Source of the DNA: Erysipelotrichaceae bacterium
GTDB lineage: Bacteria; Bacillota_I; Bacilli_A; Erysipelotrichales; Erysipelotrichaceae
Length of the DNA: 64,000 bases
Assembly: GCA_017404205.1 (NCBI GenBank)
Contig: JAFRCV010000013.1
Coordinates: forward strand, 62,001 to 126,000
Reading direction: 5' to 3'
Shown here: in pieces, positions 8,348-16,896 of the stretch
How the letters are laid out: each line of letters starts with the position of its first letter
Position numbering within the stretch: position 1 is the stretch's first letter
The notes under the pieces: model-generated
The model's input: the letters and a program-made list of their open reading frames with translations, nothing else
The model's database searches: none
Told to the model about the DNA's origin: nothing
Program-made: the position numbers and the translations under genes

Positions 8348-9253
8348 ATGACTTTTAATGAAATAAGCCTATGGGTAAATGTTACGTTATGTATATTATC
8401 ATTTATTCTTGCTGCTATTTCTGTAGTAACCGTAATAGTGTCGCTACGGCAAAATGGTAAATTGCTTAAAATGAGTAGTGAGCAATTGAGTGAAATGAGA
8501 AAAGAACGTGAACTGGCTATTCAGCCGATTCTTACTTTTTCAAATCCCAGGTTTGTAGTTGAGAAACCAAGATTGTTTTATACACCACCGACAAACGAGT
8601 ATTCACTTTCGTCCAGATTTAGATTAAGAATGGATGTGGAGAATATTTCTTCTGCTGTCGCAATTAATATAGTGTGTACTGGTGTAGGCATGGTACACGA
8701 TAATGAGAACGTTTTTGTAGGAAAACCGTCATCAACAAGGATTAATATACTGGGAGATAGCAAGGAAAGCCTTGATTTTATGTTTGTTGAGCGGAAAAGA
8801 GGTGCGGTTTTTAACAGTTTACGAGAAGAAAGCATAAAGATGTTACCGCAGGGACAGCTTGAAGTGGTGTTTATGAATACTTCAGGAGGCGCTTTTCGCA
8901 TGGTAAAGCAATATGTGATTTATCCTGGAGAAGAGGAATTAAACAAGATTAGATCTTGGCATTCAATTGTGACTTCAGCTGAGGTAGAGTATAAGGAAGA
9001 ATTCAAAGAATTAAGAAAGAATAGAGAGAACAATGATCTATTGTTTTATAAACTTAAGGAAAAGGTAGATATGGCGGCTGGAGAAGAAAACGAAGTAGTT
9101 ATAGAATGCGTTGAATTAGATGATTTCTTTGTATATGAACCAATCACAATAGAGGAGTATAAAAGAATAGTACAAGAGTGTCATTTTGGTAGATTCGTTG
9201 GACGAGGAGATAGGCCTTGTTTTGTAAAAGATTTAGAGGGTGAAAACAAGTAG
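8348..9253 (+). CDS. Membrane-anchored protein of unknown function
   Basis: Start 8348 is preferred over an upstream ATG because GAAAGAGGT sits 8 bases before it, giving 301 aa. One N-terminal transmembrane helix (residues about 8-32, LWVNVTLCILSFILAAISVV) is followed by a short coiled coil (KLLKMSSEQLSEMRKERELA) and a soluble beta-rich domain with motifs IQPILTFSNPRF and RLRMDVENISSAVAINI. This layout, a TM helix, coiled coil and immunoglobulin-like domain, occurs in many uncharacterised bacterial proteins, several of them in defence islands. No catalytic motif is seen. The frame is intact although neighbouring cargo is decayed, so it may be under selection. Confidence 0.65.
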   Translation: MTFNEISLWVNVTLCILSFILAAISVVTVIVSLRQNGKLLKMSSEQLSEMRKERELAIQPILTFSNPRFVVEKPRLFYTPPTNEYSLSSRFRLRMDVENISSAVAINIVCTGVGMVHDNENVFVGKPSSTRINILGDSKESLDFMFVERKRGAVFNSLREESIKMLPQGQLEVVFMNTSGGAFRMVKQYVIYPGEEELNKIRSWHSIVTSAEVEYKEEFKELRKNRENNDLLFYKLKEKVDMAAGEENEVVIECVELDDFFVYEPITIEEYKRIVQECHFGRFVGRGDRPCFVKDLEGENK

Positions 9254-9289
9254 TCTAGTAAACTATACATACACTGACCGCATTAAGGT

Positions 9290-9322
9290 GGTATCGATAT
9301 TTATTGTATCGATACCTTTTTT
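9290..9322 (+). terminator. Strong intrinsic terminator
   Basis: GGTATCGATA (9290-9299) and TATCGATACC (9307-9316) form a perfect 10-bp stem followed by TTTTTTA. It ends the transcript of the membrane protein gene. Confidence 0.85.
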
Positions 9323-9368
9323 ATACCTAAATTGCCAACTAGGGCGCATACATGAAAGGAGATCCGTT

Positions 9369-9761
9369 ATGGAGCAGAAAGAAAAAACAGCAAGAGAGAT
9401 GCAGGCAGAGGAGCAAGTGAGGCAGGCCAAGGCCCGACTCAACCAGATCCGCAGAGAGGAAAGGACTAAGACGAGAAAGGAGCAGGATCATCAGAAGTTC
9501 ATTCTGGGCGGGATCGTGGTGAAATACTTCCCCGAGTCTTACGACTTTTCAGAGCAGGAAATGTGCCGTATTCTTGCCTGCGCTTTCAAGAACAGAGACA
9601 TTCAAAACATGATAGCGACGGTCATTAAAGATCGCAAAGCAGAGGGGCCGGAAACGACCCATAATGGAGAGGACGGTGTGGGATGGGGAGACAATGATTT
9701 GCATCTCGTTTGCACCTTTTGGAAAAGTAGAATGCTAAATTATGAGTCCAGACCTATGTGA
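9369..9761 (+). CDS. Small charged element protein, DUF3847-like
   Basis: The ATG at 9369 follows GAAAGGAGA; upstream in-frame codons cross the terminator and are rejected. The 130-aa product begins with a strongly charged coiled coil (EEQVRQAKARLNQIRREER) and continues with a hydrophobic-aromatic region (QKFILGGIVVKYFPESYDF, then MCRILACAFKNRDIQNMI). This resembles small proteins next to relaxase genes in Clostridia elements, some classed as DUF3847. No relaxase follows here; instead the defence cargo begins, so it may be a leftover of a mobilisation module. Confidence 0.55.
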   Translation: MEQKEKTAREMQAEEQVRQAKARLNQIRREERTKTRKEQDHQKFILGGIVVKYFPESYDFSEQEMCRILACAFKNRDIQNMIATVIKDRKAEGPETTHNGEDGVGWGDNDLHLVCTFWKSRMLNYESRPM

Positions 9762-9832
9762 GTAACATATATCGGTATAAAGAAAATGCAGGTGAATGTT
9801 ACTTTTTTTTGAAAAATAATCAAATTTATTTG

Positions 9833-9861
9833 TTGACAATGCATTAGGTTATGTATATTAT
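9833..9861 (+). promoter_or_regulatory. Promoter of the AbiE-type pair
   Basis: TTGACA (9833-9838) and TATTAT (9856-9861) are 17 bases apart, a near-consensus sigma-A promoter. Transcription would start about 9868, directly at the inverted repeat described next. Confidence 0.75.
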
Positions 9862-9870
9862 GAAAGAGGA

Positions 9871-9906
9871 TATATTGGCAGTAAAAAGGATATACTGCCG
9901 TAATAT
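9871..9906. promoter_or_regulatory. Palindromic operator candidate for the AbiEi antitoxin
   Basis: GGCAGTA (9877-9883) is the exact inverted complement of TACTGCC (9893-9899), with partly matching flanks (ATATT/AATAT). It sits just downstream of the -10 box. AbiEi-type antitoxins are known to repress their own promoters by binding inverted repeats through their N-terminal winged helix, so this is the expected operator. The assignment to this protein is inferred from position. Confidence 0.6.
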
Positions 9907-9926
9907 CATAATGAGGAGAATGTCAT

Positions 9927-10664
9927 ATGGATGTAGAAGTATATTTAAATAGAATACCTGAAGCGGAAGTATTTGATCGATCGTATATTAATGGAATTAT
10001 AGAAGAAAGTGGTAAAACTACATCTGCAAATATACTAAATCATACTATAGAAAAACTAATAAAAGAAGGGTTTATTATCAGGATAGGAAGAAATAAGTAT
10101 AAGAAAGCTGATGGAAAGAAATGTTATACATATGATTATTCTGAATTATCTATGAAGATAGCAGAGTGTTTAGCTAAAGAGCATCCATATATGGATTTCC
10201 GGATATTTGAGATAATACAGCTTAATAAATTCATTAATCATCAGATAGCACATAATACAGTGTTTGTTTCTGTAGAAGATGGTCTTGAAGAATATGCCTT
10301 TTCAACATTGAGAGCTAAATATTCTGGAAATCTGATGGTGAATCCAAACATAGATGATTTTTACAGGTATAGAATTGAGGATATGATAGTTATAAATAAG
10401 CTGCCAACAGAAAGTCTTAAAGGCAAGACTTGTTTTTGGAATACCAGGCTAGAAAAAATACTTGTAGATATAGTGACTGACAAACTTATGATATCAATGA
10501 TATCAGAAAGCGAATATGCAAATATTTATGAAGATGCATTTGGAAAATATGTTATTGAATATAGTGCGTTGAAGAGATATGCAAATAGACGTGGGGCACT
10601 GGAAAAGCTTAGAAATGTGATTAAAGAATATACGGATATAAAGCCGGAGGATATAGGTGTATGA
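9927..10664 (+). CDS. AbiEi-like antitoxin (DUF6577-type, winged helix)
   Basis: The 245-aa protein begins with a winged-helix-like region (residues 1-65, including ILNHTIEKLIKEGFIIRIGR and KYKK) and continues into the domain typical of AbiEi/DUF6577 partners (YAFSTLRAKYSGNLMVNP, DMIVINKLPTES, ILVDIVTDK). Partner and fold say it is the antitoxin and repressor of a type IV toxin-antitoxin pair. It is translationally coupled to the toxin by an ATGA overlap at 10661. Codons are AT-rich with many AGA and ATA. A GAGGAG ribosome-binding site is present. Confidence 0.8.
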   Translation: MDVEVYLNRIPEAEVFDRSYINGIIEESGKTTSANILNHTIEKLIKEGFIIRIGRNKYKKADGKKCYTYDYSELSMKIAECLAKEHPYMDFRIFEIIQLNKFINHQIAHNTVFVSVEDGLEEYAFSTLRAKYSGNLMVNPNIDDFYRYRIEDMIVINKLPTESLKGKTCFWNTRLEKILVDIVTDKLMISMISESEYANIYEDAFGKYVIEYSALKRYANRRGALEKLRNVIKEYTDIKPEDIGV

Positions 10665-11728
10665 TAAAAAGAGAAACGTTCGAAGAAACCCATATAAAAG
10701 AATTACAGCAAATGAGTAGAAGAGATCCTCAGCTTATAGAGCGTTCACTTTATGCATTAGGATTATTGGAGGCGTTATCAGTTGTAGGCCTTGATTTCAT
10801 TTTTAAAGGTGGTTCTAGCATGCTTCTTCTGTTAGATCATCCGATGAGGTTATCCACAGATATAGATATTGTTGTTGCTCCGGATACAGATATAAGCAGA
10901 TATATTGCAGAAGCAGCGAAAATATTTCCGTTTTTAAATCAGGAAGAAGATATTAGAAAGGGTAAGAACAGCATTGTAAAGAGACACTATAAGTTTACTT
11001 ACTGGTCTCCGGTTATGAAAGATGAATTTTACATTCTTCTTGATGTGCTTTTTGAAAAAGATAATTATGAAGAGGTTGTTACTCGAGATATATCAAATGA
11101 ATTGTTACTAACAGAAGGAGAGAATCAGAAGGTTAAGATGCCTTCTGTAGATTGTTTATTGGGAGATAAGTTTACAGCGTTTGCACCATATACTACTGGA
11201 ATACAGCTTCGTACAGGCAAAGATATGGAAGTTATGAAGCAGTTTTATGACATATGTACTCTTTTAGAAAAGATGAGTAGTTTTGAAAATACATTAAATA
11301 CATATAAAAGAATTGCAGAATCTGAGATTAATTACCGTGGACTTGATATTTCATATAAGGAATCGTTATTAGATACAATGAAAGCTGCTATAGTATTAGC
11401 TGCAAATGGTAAAATTAATAAGGACGATTATGAAGTATATAAGAATGGAACTCGGGCAGTTTCTGGACATATATTTGCTGAAGAATATTCTATGCCTATA
11501 GTTTCATATAGAGCGGCGTATGTAATATATATGGCGGTATGTTTACTTACAGAAAAACCATATGAAGTAATAGAAGAATACGATGATTATGTTAATAAAA
11601 AGGTTACTCAGGATGAATTCAGAGGATTGGGTATAATGCGAAAAATACATCCGCTTGAGTATGCGTATATAGTGAAAGCAGATGAAATGTTAGAGGGATA
11701 TAGAAAAAATAGATACAATAAAGCTTGA
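10661..11728 (+). CDS. AbiEii/AbiGii-family nucleotidyltransferase toxin
   Basis: The 355-aa protein carries the nucleotidyltransferase signature FKGGSSMLLLLDHPMRLSTD followed by IDIVV: the G50-G51-S52-S53 loop and D67-x-D69 metal ligands. A DUF1814/AbiEii-like alpha-helical C-terminus follows (LGDKFTAFAPYTTG, then KQFYDICTLLEKM). Related toxins transfer nucleotides to RNA, for example tRNA acceptor ends, and cause growth arrest; here activity is inferred from the motifs. It overlaps the antitoxin by 4 bases. The pair can stabilise a mobile element and can act in abortive infection. All key residues are present, so the system looks functional. Confidence 0.85.
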   Translation: MIKRETFEETHIKELQQMSRRDPQLIERSLYALGLLEALSVVGLDFIFKGGSSMLLLLDHPMRLSTDIDIVVAPDTDISRYIAEAAKIFPFLNQEEDIRKGKNSIVKRHYKFTYWSPVMKDEFYILLDVLFEKDNYEEVVTRDISNELLLTEGENQKVKMPSVDCLLGDKFTAFAPYTTGIQLRTGKDMEVMKQFYDICTLLEKMSSFENTLNTYKRIAESEINYRGLDISYKESLLDTMKAAIVLAANGKINKDDYEVYKNGTRAVSGHIFAEEYSMPIVSYRAAYVIYMAVCLLTEKPYEVIEEYDDYVNKKVTQDEFRGLGIMRKIHPLEYAYIVKADEMLEGYRKNRYNKA

Positions 11729-11876
11729 TATAAAATACCGAATGAGATTAAATCAATTGTTAAAAGATAATAAAACTTGCCTGTAATAAAAAGATTTAAA
11801 AATCGCAGATGAAGAAAGTATATTAAAAAGAAAGCTTCCATATAATCATCAAAATGAGTGAAAGTGAGAATAGAAG

Positions 11877-14800
11877 ATGGCTAAAAATACGATTAGCAAA
11901 ATAAGTAATGCCTTTGCTACAGGCGGTGGTGGAGTAAATTTCGAACAGCAGATTCAAGCAATGTTTTTGTTGTCATTGTTAGTTGATGGATTCTGTCCTG
12001 CAATGAATGAACCAACCATAAGGGTCTGTTTTCAAGCAAAACATTTAGGATATGATGTAGATGATTTGGTTGTTTTTACTTTTCGAAACCAAAATGAAGG
12101 AAAGCTGTTATGTCAGGTGAAACACAGTATTACTGCGACAGCGAATGATTCCACTTTTCAAAAGGTGATTTCTGCAGCATGGAATGATTTTAATAAAGTT
12201 GCATTTGATAAAGAAAATGACAAAATTGCCTTGGTAACCGCACAGATTTCTAATTCTGCATTACGTTCATTAAGGTTTTTACATGCACAGGCTATTGAAT
12301 CGGTTGACGAACAGGAATTTATAGAGAGAGTCCAAACTCCTGTGTTTTCTAGTACTGAATATGGAAAGATGCTAGATGCAATAAAGGAATGTGTGGCGTT
12401 GGCAAAAAAAAGTGATTCATCAGATGAAGAAATATGGCGTTTTTGTAAAGCATTTATATTGTTATTGTTTGATGTGGATTGCGAAGAAAGCGTCAACCGT
12501 GCGTTATCATCTTCACTCGTTAAATGTAATTCATCTTTGGATGCGTTGTTAGTTTGGTCAAGACTTGTTGAATATGCAGGAAGATGCAATCAAACAGCGG
12601 CATCAATTGATAGGAATAATATAGATAAAACTATACAAGAATTGTTTACTGCTAGAATAACTTCACAGGTTATGCCTGAACCACTTACGGGAATTGATTT
12701 GTTTATACCAACCATCGCCATCATAGGGGCATGGAGAGAAGATAATACATATGACTGCAAAGCTGTTGAGAAGATATCAGGAATGGATTATTCGGAGTTC
12801 GAATCAAAGGCTAGGAACATGCTTTTACAGAATTCAGATTACCTTCAACTGGTTAATGGAAGTTGGAAGGTGATGCATAAGGAGGAATTGTTGAACCAAT
12901 GTAAAAAATTGATTTTTGATGATTTCATTAACCGCTTATTTGAAGTGGCAAAGCATGTTTTGTCTCAAAACAGCAAACGAGTGGTGAGCAAAACTCCATA
13001 TTATATTTCTTCTACAAGTGAATACGATAACTCTCATGAGCTGCGTAATAGTTTGGTAAAAAGTATTTGCTGGTTAAAAGAGAACTTAATGAATTTGCCC
13101 AATTGTAATCGTAACAAAGTGAATTTGTACATGATTTGTTTAGTGAGAGACTTGTTGAAAAATGCGAAATGGACCACTTGGGCGAGTTTAAGGGATTGTT
13201 TGCAAGATTTGGCACAATTAGCCCCAGAAGAGTTTCTAGATAGAATTGAATGGCATGTTTTGAACAATAAGCAGGAAATCCTTTGGCTTTTTCCGAAAAA
13301 GAATAGTGAATTATTCGGGTCAAATAATTATATTTCCGAGTTGTTATGGTCATTAGAAATTTTAGCATGGTCTCCGGATTATCTTATTAAATCTATATGT
13401 ACGCTTGGGCTATTAGAAGCGTTGCCTTATGAAAGGACAAATTGGGCGAATACTCCGATTAATTCGATAGTTTCCATTTTGTTGCCGTGGTATCCCCAGA
13501 CGTTAGCAGATCTAGAAAAAAGGAAAAACGCATTAAAGAGCCTAAAAAATGATAATTTGGAAATTTTCTGGAAAGCACTGAAAAAACTGTTGCCAAATAA
13601 CACAACTTCCACTTTTGGTAACCCAAGACCACGATATTTGTCATTGATTATACCGGAGAAAGTAAATGTTACAAATAAAGAGGTACGCGAATGCTATTCA
13701 TATTTATTGGAACTAGCTGTTGAAACAGTACGTGATGAGATAGAAAAACAGTTAGACTTGGTTGACCAAATTGAATACATGAATGAGCAGACCTTGTCTT
13801 CATACTTAGATTGTTTGGAAAAGAGTTTGGAATCGTACACACAGGAATTCGCTTTTACTCTTTGGGCTAAATTGCGAGAACGACTGCTTTTTATTAAGCC
13901 TACGGAGAAGATGGCTGTTTATAGACAATTAGATCGAATTAATCGTCTTATAGAAAATATAGAGCCGACTGATAAGAGACTTAAGTATAGAGAATTGTAT
14001 TATGGAAATAGATATTTATTTGGAAGCGGCGATTATGCAACTATATGGGAGCGAACAGAGCATGAGAAAGCAACAGCTATAAGGGATATTTTTGAACTTT
14101 TTGGTATCGAAGAGACTGAGCAATTTGGATATTCTGTGAAAAATGTACATGATGTTGCCGGTAAACTGGGCCAATCTCTTTCGGTGGATGAATTATCTAG
14201 TTTGATTAATTCTTGTTATTTAGGGAAGATATCAGAAGAGTTTGCAATATCTTGTATTAGCGCATTTGTATTAAAAAATAGCGCTGATAGTTTACTAGAT
14301 ACATCTTTATGCAGCATGGACGAGAAATTTATTCTCCAGATATTAACAGGTATTACGTTCTCTATGGAAATGCTGAATGTAATTGAAAAATTGTTATCCA
14401 ACGTTTCCGCGTACTGGGAATGCGCGCGTATGCCATTTTTGTGTAGAGACAATGAGGCAGCGGAATTAAAACTGATTGCAGACAAGCTGATTGACTGTAA
14501 ACGGTATGTAACGGCAACTAATATTGTCGGACGTTCTGATTTCCGCTCAACAATCAGTGTTGAGTATATTTATAATTTACTTAAGCTTGCAGGGACAGAG
14601 GAGTCCGTTGGCAGTGAGACTTTAGATAACTATGCTGTTCAAAAAATTATTAGTTGGTTCCAGAACCAAGAATGTATCGATTTGAATGCACGAAGTGATA
14701 TCGAGTTTATTTATCTGCCAGTGATTGGTGATTACTCCGAGACACAACCTCGTGCTTTGAATACAAGACTCAGTCTGGATCCCGACTATTTTTGCAGCCT

Positions 14801-15338
14801 GGTGGAACTGTACTATAAAAAGCAATCAGAGGAAAAGCATGAAGTAGAACTAAACAAAGGGCTTAGCGATCGCCTCTTTAAAATTCTGTTTAACTATAGT
14901 ATAACTCCAGGTGTTGATTGGAATGGAGTATTCAATAAAGAAGAATTCAAAAAGTGGATGGACTATGTCAAAGGATGGAGTGAAGCAAACGATAGGTATG
15001 CGGTAACGATGCATACGGTAGGATCAGGATTGTCATTTGCAAAATTGAATGAAGATAAGCTTCCGGAAATAACAATTATTGAGGAACTGAATAAGCCTGA
15101 AAACAATGAACTACGTAGAGGATATTATCTTGGCGTTATTAATCAAAGAGGAGTACATTTTGTTGATCCAGAAGGGAAGCCGGAGATGGAAATGGCAGCA
15201 GATTATGAGGAACGATCTCGGATTGTAGAATCTAAAGGATATGCAAGATATGCTGATGTTCTTCGAGATATTTCTTTAGAATATGCTAGAGAAGCTGAGT
15301 ATAATATCGAGTCAAGCAAACAGCATAGTTTAGAATAA
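11877..15338 (+). CDS. Large PD-(D/E)xK nuclease-domain protein, candidate anti-phage defence
   Basis: The 1153-aa protein begins with FATGGGGVNFEQQIQAMFLL (E23 conserved-like), then VDDLVV (D62/D63) and LLCQVKHS (Q80-V-K82). That order, acidic residue, D, Q-x-K, fits a PD-(D/E)xK domain of the Cap4/DUF4297/Mrr type. Residues about 200-1153 are mostly predicted helical with no Walker A or B, helicase or ATPase motif that I can find, unlike AVAST STAND proteins. Similar stand-alone proteins exist as hypothetical genes in mobile islands. I infer a single-gene defence effector with a helical sensing region. No partner overlaps it. The start is only weakly supported by GAAAG/GAAG. Confidence 0.65.
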   Translation: MAKNTISKISNAFATGGGGVNFEQQIQAMFLLSLLVDGFCPAMNEPTIRVCFQAKHLGYDVDDLVVFTFRNQNEGKLLCQVKHSITATANDSTFQKVISAAWNDFNKVAFDKENDKIALVTAQISNSALRSLRFLHAQAIESVDEQEFIERVQTPVFSSTEYGKMLDAIKECVALAKKSDSSDEEIWRFCKAFILLLFDVDCEESVNRALSSSLVKCNSSLDALLVWSRLVEYAGRCNQTAASIDRNNIDKTIQELFTARITSQVMPEPLTGIDLFIPTIAIIGAWREDNTYDCKAVEKISGMDYSEFESKARNMLLQNSDYLQLVNGSWKVMHKEELLNQCKKLIFDDFINRLFEVAKHVLSQNSKRVVSKTPYYISSTSEYDNSHELRNSLVKSICWLKENLMNLPNCNRNKVNLYMICLVRDLLKNAKWTTWASLRDCLQDLAQLAPEEFLDRIEWHVLNNKQEILWLFPKKNSELFGSNNYISELLWSLEILAWSPDYLIKSICTLGLLEALPYERTNWANTPINSIVSILLPWYPQTLADLEKRKNALKSLKNDNLEIFWKALKKLLPNNTTSTFGNPRPRYLSLIIPEKVNVTNKEVRECYSYLLELAVETVRDEIEKQLDLVDQIEYMNEQTLSSYLDCLEKSLESYTQEFAFTLWAKLRERLLFIKPTEKMAVYRQLDRINRLIENIEPTDKRLKYRELYYGNRYLFGSGDYATIWERTEHEKATAIRDIFELFGIEETEQFGYSVKNVHDVAGKLGQSLSVDELSSLINSCYLGKISEEFAISCISAFVLKNSADSLLDTSLCSMDEKFILQILTGITFSMEMLNVIEKLLSNVSAYWECARMPFLCRDNEAAELKLIADKLIDCKRYVTATNIVGRSDFRSTISVEYIYNLLKLAGTEESVGSETLDNYAVQKIISWFQNQECIDLNARSDIEFIYLPVIGDYSETQPRALNTRLSLDPDYFCSLVELYYKKQSEEKHEVELNKGLSDRLFKILFNYSITPGVDWNGVFNKEEFKKWMDYVKGWSEANDRYAVTMHTVGSGLSFAKLNEDKLPEITIIEELNKPENNELRRGYYLGVINQRGVHFVDPEGKPEMEMAADYEERSRIVESKGYARYADVLRDISLEYAREAEYNIESSKQHSLE

Positions 15339-15371
15339 TAAACGAAATAAATGCGACAAAAAAATGTCGGT

Positions 15372-15559
15372 ATGAATAAAACAGAAAAAGCAGTATTAAG
15401 TTTATTAATAGAAAACGCGCATCAGAATGCAGAAGAATTGGCTTCAGAAGTGGGAGTAACCAAAAGAACGATAGAGGAGCTTTTACTAGTCTGCAGAAGA
15501 AGAGCAAGATAGAACGTATAGGCACAAAAAGAGATGGGAGTTGGAAAGTAATTCAATAA
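15372..15559 (+). pseudogene. Broken helix-turn-helix tail of a regulator-like protein
   Basis: One frame reads MNKTEKAVLSLLIENAHQNA then EELASEVGVTKRTIEEL, a winged helix-turn-helix. It shifts frame near 15490 and continues as LQKKSKIERIGTKRDGSWKV to the stop at 15557-15559. This is the usual C-terminal HTH of AlbA_2-type ATP-binding regulator proteins. The rest of that gene is absent. A small stem (CGACA/TGTCG around 15353-15369) precedes it. Confidence 0.55.
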
Positions 15560-15571
15560 TCATAGGAAAGG

Positions 15572-16736
15572 AATGGAGAGATTCAGAAAGCAGATGGAAG
15601 ATACAGATTTAAGTATCAAGACATTAATGGCAGGACAAGCTATGTTTGCAACTGACATTTAGATAAGAATGATCCTATCTCCAAAGGAAAACCAAGAGAT
15701 TTGTCTCTAAGAGAGAAGGAAAAACAGATTGAACAGGATTTTTTTAATCAGGTTGTGCCTAATGGTGGGAATCTAACAGTTATCCAGCTGGTGGAGAAAT
15801 ATGTCAGTCTTAAAACAGGGGTTCGGCAGACAACGGTTACTGGATATAAAACGGTAATTAATGTATTAAAGAAAGAACCTTTCGGAAGGATCCGAATTGA
15901 TAAGGTGAAAACCTCTGATGCTAAGGCGTGGTTGATCAAGCTCCAGAAGAAAGATGGCAGAGGATACAGTTCGATTCATTCCACAAGAGGAGTACTGAGC
16001 CTGGCATTTGAAATGGCTCTTAATGATGATCTGATACGAAAGAGTCTATTTGCATTTGAACTGAGTTCTGTGGTTGTTAATGATAGTGTTACTAGAGAGG
16101 CTATCACAAGAAAGCAGGAAAGGGACGTATTAAAATTTATTAAGGAGGATGCACATTTTTGCAGATATTATGATGCTATTTACATACTGTTTAATACAGG
16201 ACTTAGAATCTCTGAATTCTGTGGCCTCACTATAAAGGATATTGATTTTAAGAAAATGAGAATCAATATTGAGAGACAGCTTCAGAGATCGAGTAATATG
16301 GAGTGCATCATAGAAAAGCCTAAAACTGAAAGATGAACTAGGCTTGTTCCAATGGTCAAGGAAGTTGCAGAGTGTTTTAAGAATATTATTGCTACTAGAG
16401 CTAATCCGAAAGTTTAGCCTATGGTTGATGGCATAGTTGGATTCTTATGTCTAGATAAGAATGATATGCCTATGGTTGCTCTTCATTGGGAGAAGTATAT
16501 GCAGCATATTAGAGAGAAGTATAACAACATCTATAAAGTGCAGATGCCCTGTGTTACTCCACGTGTATGCAGACATACTTCTGTAGTAAGATGGCAAAGT
16601 CAGGAATGAATCCTAAGACACTTCAGTACATTATGGGACATGCTGATATAAGTGTTAGCTTAATATATATACGCATGTGAATTTTGAGGATGCGCAGAAC
16701 GAGATGGAAAGATTATCTTCGGTGCAGGCAATATAA
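15572..16736 (+). pseudogene. Inactivated Tn916-type tyrosine integrase
   Basis: The translated pieces give an integrase of the Tn916/Tn5397 class: an N-terminal arm-binding piece (IQKADGRYRFKYQDINGR), a core-binding domain, then catalytic motifs TGLRISEFCGL (first Arg), CRHT (His-x-x-Arg) and YIMGHADIS. The reading is interrupted by TGA near 15658 (a Trp position in relatives), TGA at 16334 (a Gly position), TAG near 16416 (a Glu position) and frameshifts near 16580 and 16670 before the tyrosine region THVNFEDAQNEMERL. The longest open piece is only 15701-16336. The enzyme cannot work, so the element is fixed unless rescued in trans. No excisionase gene is visible upstream. Confidence 0.9.
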
Positions 16737-16765
16737 TGACTGCATGCCATGTGTTCAAAACCTGA

Positions 16766-16794
16766 GGTGCACGTGAATGGGATTTGCACCTTTT
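16766..16794 (+). terminator. Terminator-like hairpin after the integrase
   Basis: GGTGCA (16766-16771) and TGCACC (16785-16790) form a 6-bp stem followed by TTTTG. It is a plausible, modest terminator between the integrase remnant and the right end of the element. Confidence 0.5.
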
Positions 16795-16839
16795 GCCGGC
16801 AAAAACATGCTGATATTTGCCAATATTTGCAAAAATACG

Positions 16840-16877
16840 TGTTGTAAATCTGTTGTACAACCCTTTATAAATCAAGG
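16840..16877 (-). repeat. Right end of the integrated element: arm site and terminal inverted repeat
   Basis: TGTTGTAAATCTGTTGT (16840-16856) is the inverted, 16-of-17 match to 3263-3279. The adjacent segment to 16877 (ending ATCAAGG) resembles 3212-3235 in inverted form. The element therefore ends about 20 bases before the next gene. Confidence 0.6.
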
Positions 16878-16896
16878 AAAATCGAGGAAAAAGCTA

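Larger units (their letters stand above)
3205..16880 (+). mobile_element. Decayed Tn916-type integrative element carrying defence-like cargo
   Basis: The boundaries are approximate. Evidence: a Tn916/Tn5397-type tyrosine integrase remnant at the right end, imperfect terminal inverted repeats, a 17-bp near-identical inverted site near both ends, and typical Clostridia integrative-element genes (DUF6017 replication-initiator-like protein, small KOW-like protein, element-specific coiled-coil proteins). Base and codon use are less AT-biased than the flanks. No relaxase, coupling protein, VirB4 or excisionase is visible, and the integrase has several stops, so the element is inferred to be immobile. 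Cargo that remains open is mostly defence-like: FRG protein, AbiE pair and a large nuclease-domain protein. Confidence 0.85.

Noticed and set aside
11877-15338. AVAST/STAND NTPase defence protein
   Set aside because: No Walker A or Walker B motif was found after the nuclease domain.
15650-16420. In-frame TGA and TAG codons in the integrase as recoding, for example TGA read as tryptophan
   Set aside because: Only the first TGA matches a Trp position; the other stops fall on Gly and Glu positions, frameshifts are also present, and all other genes use TGG for Trp and end normally with the standard code.
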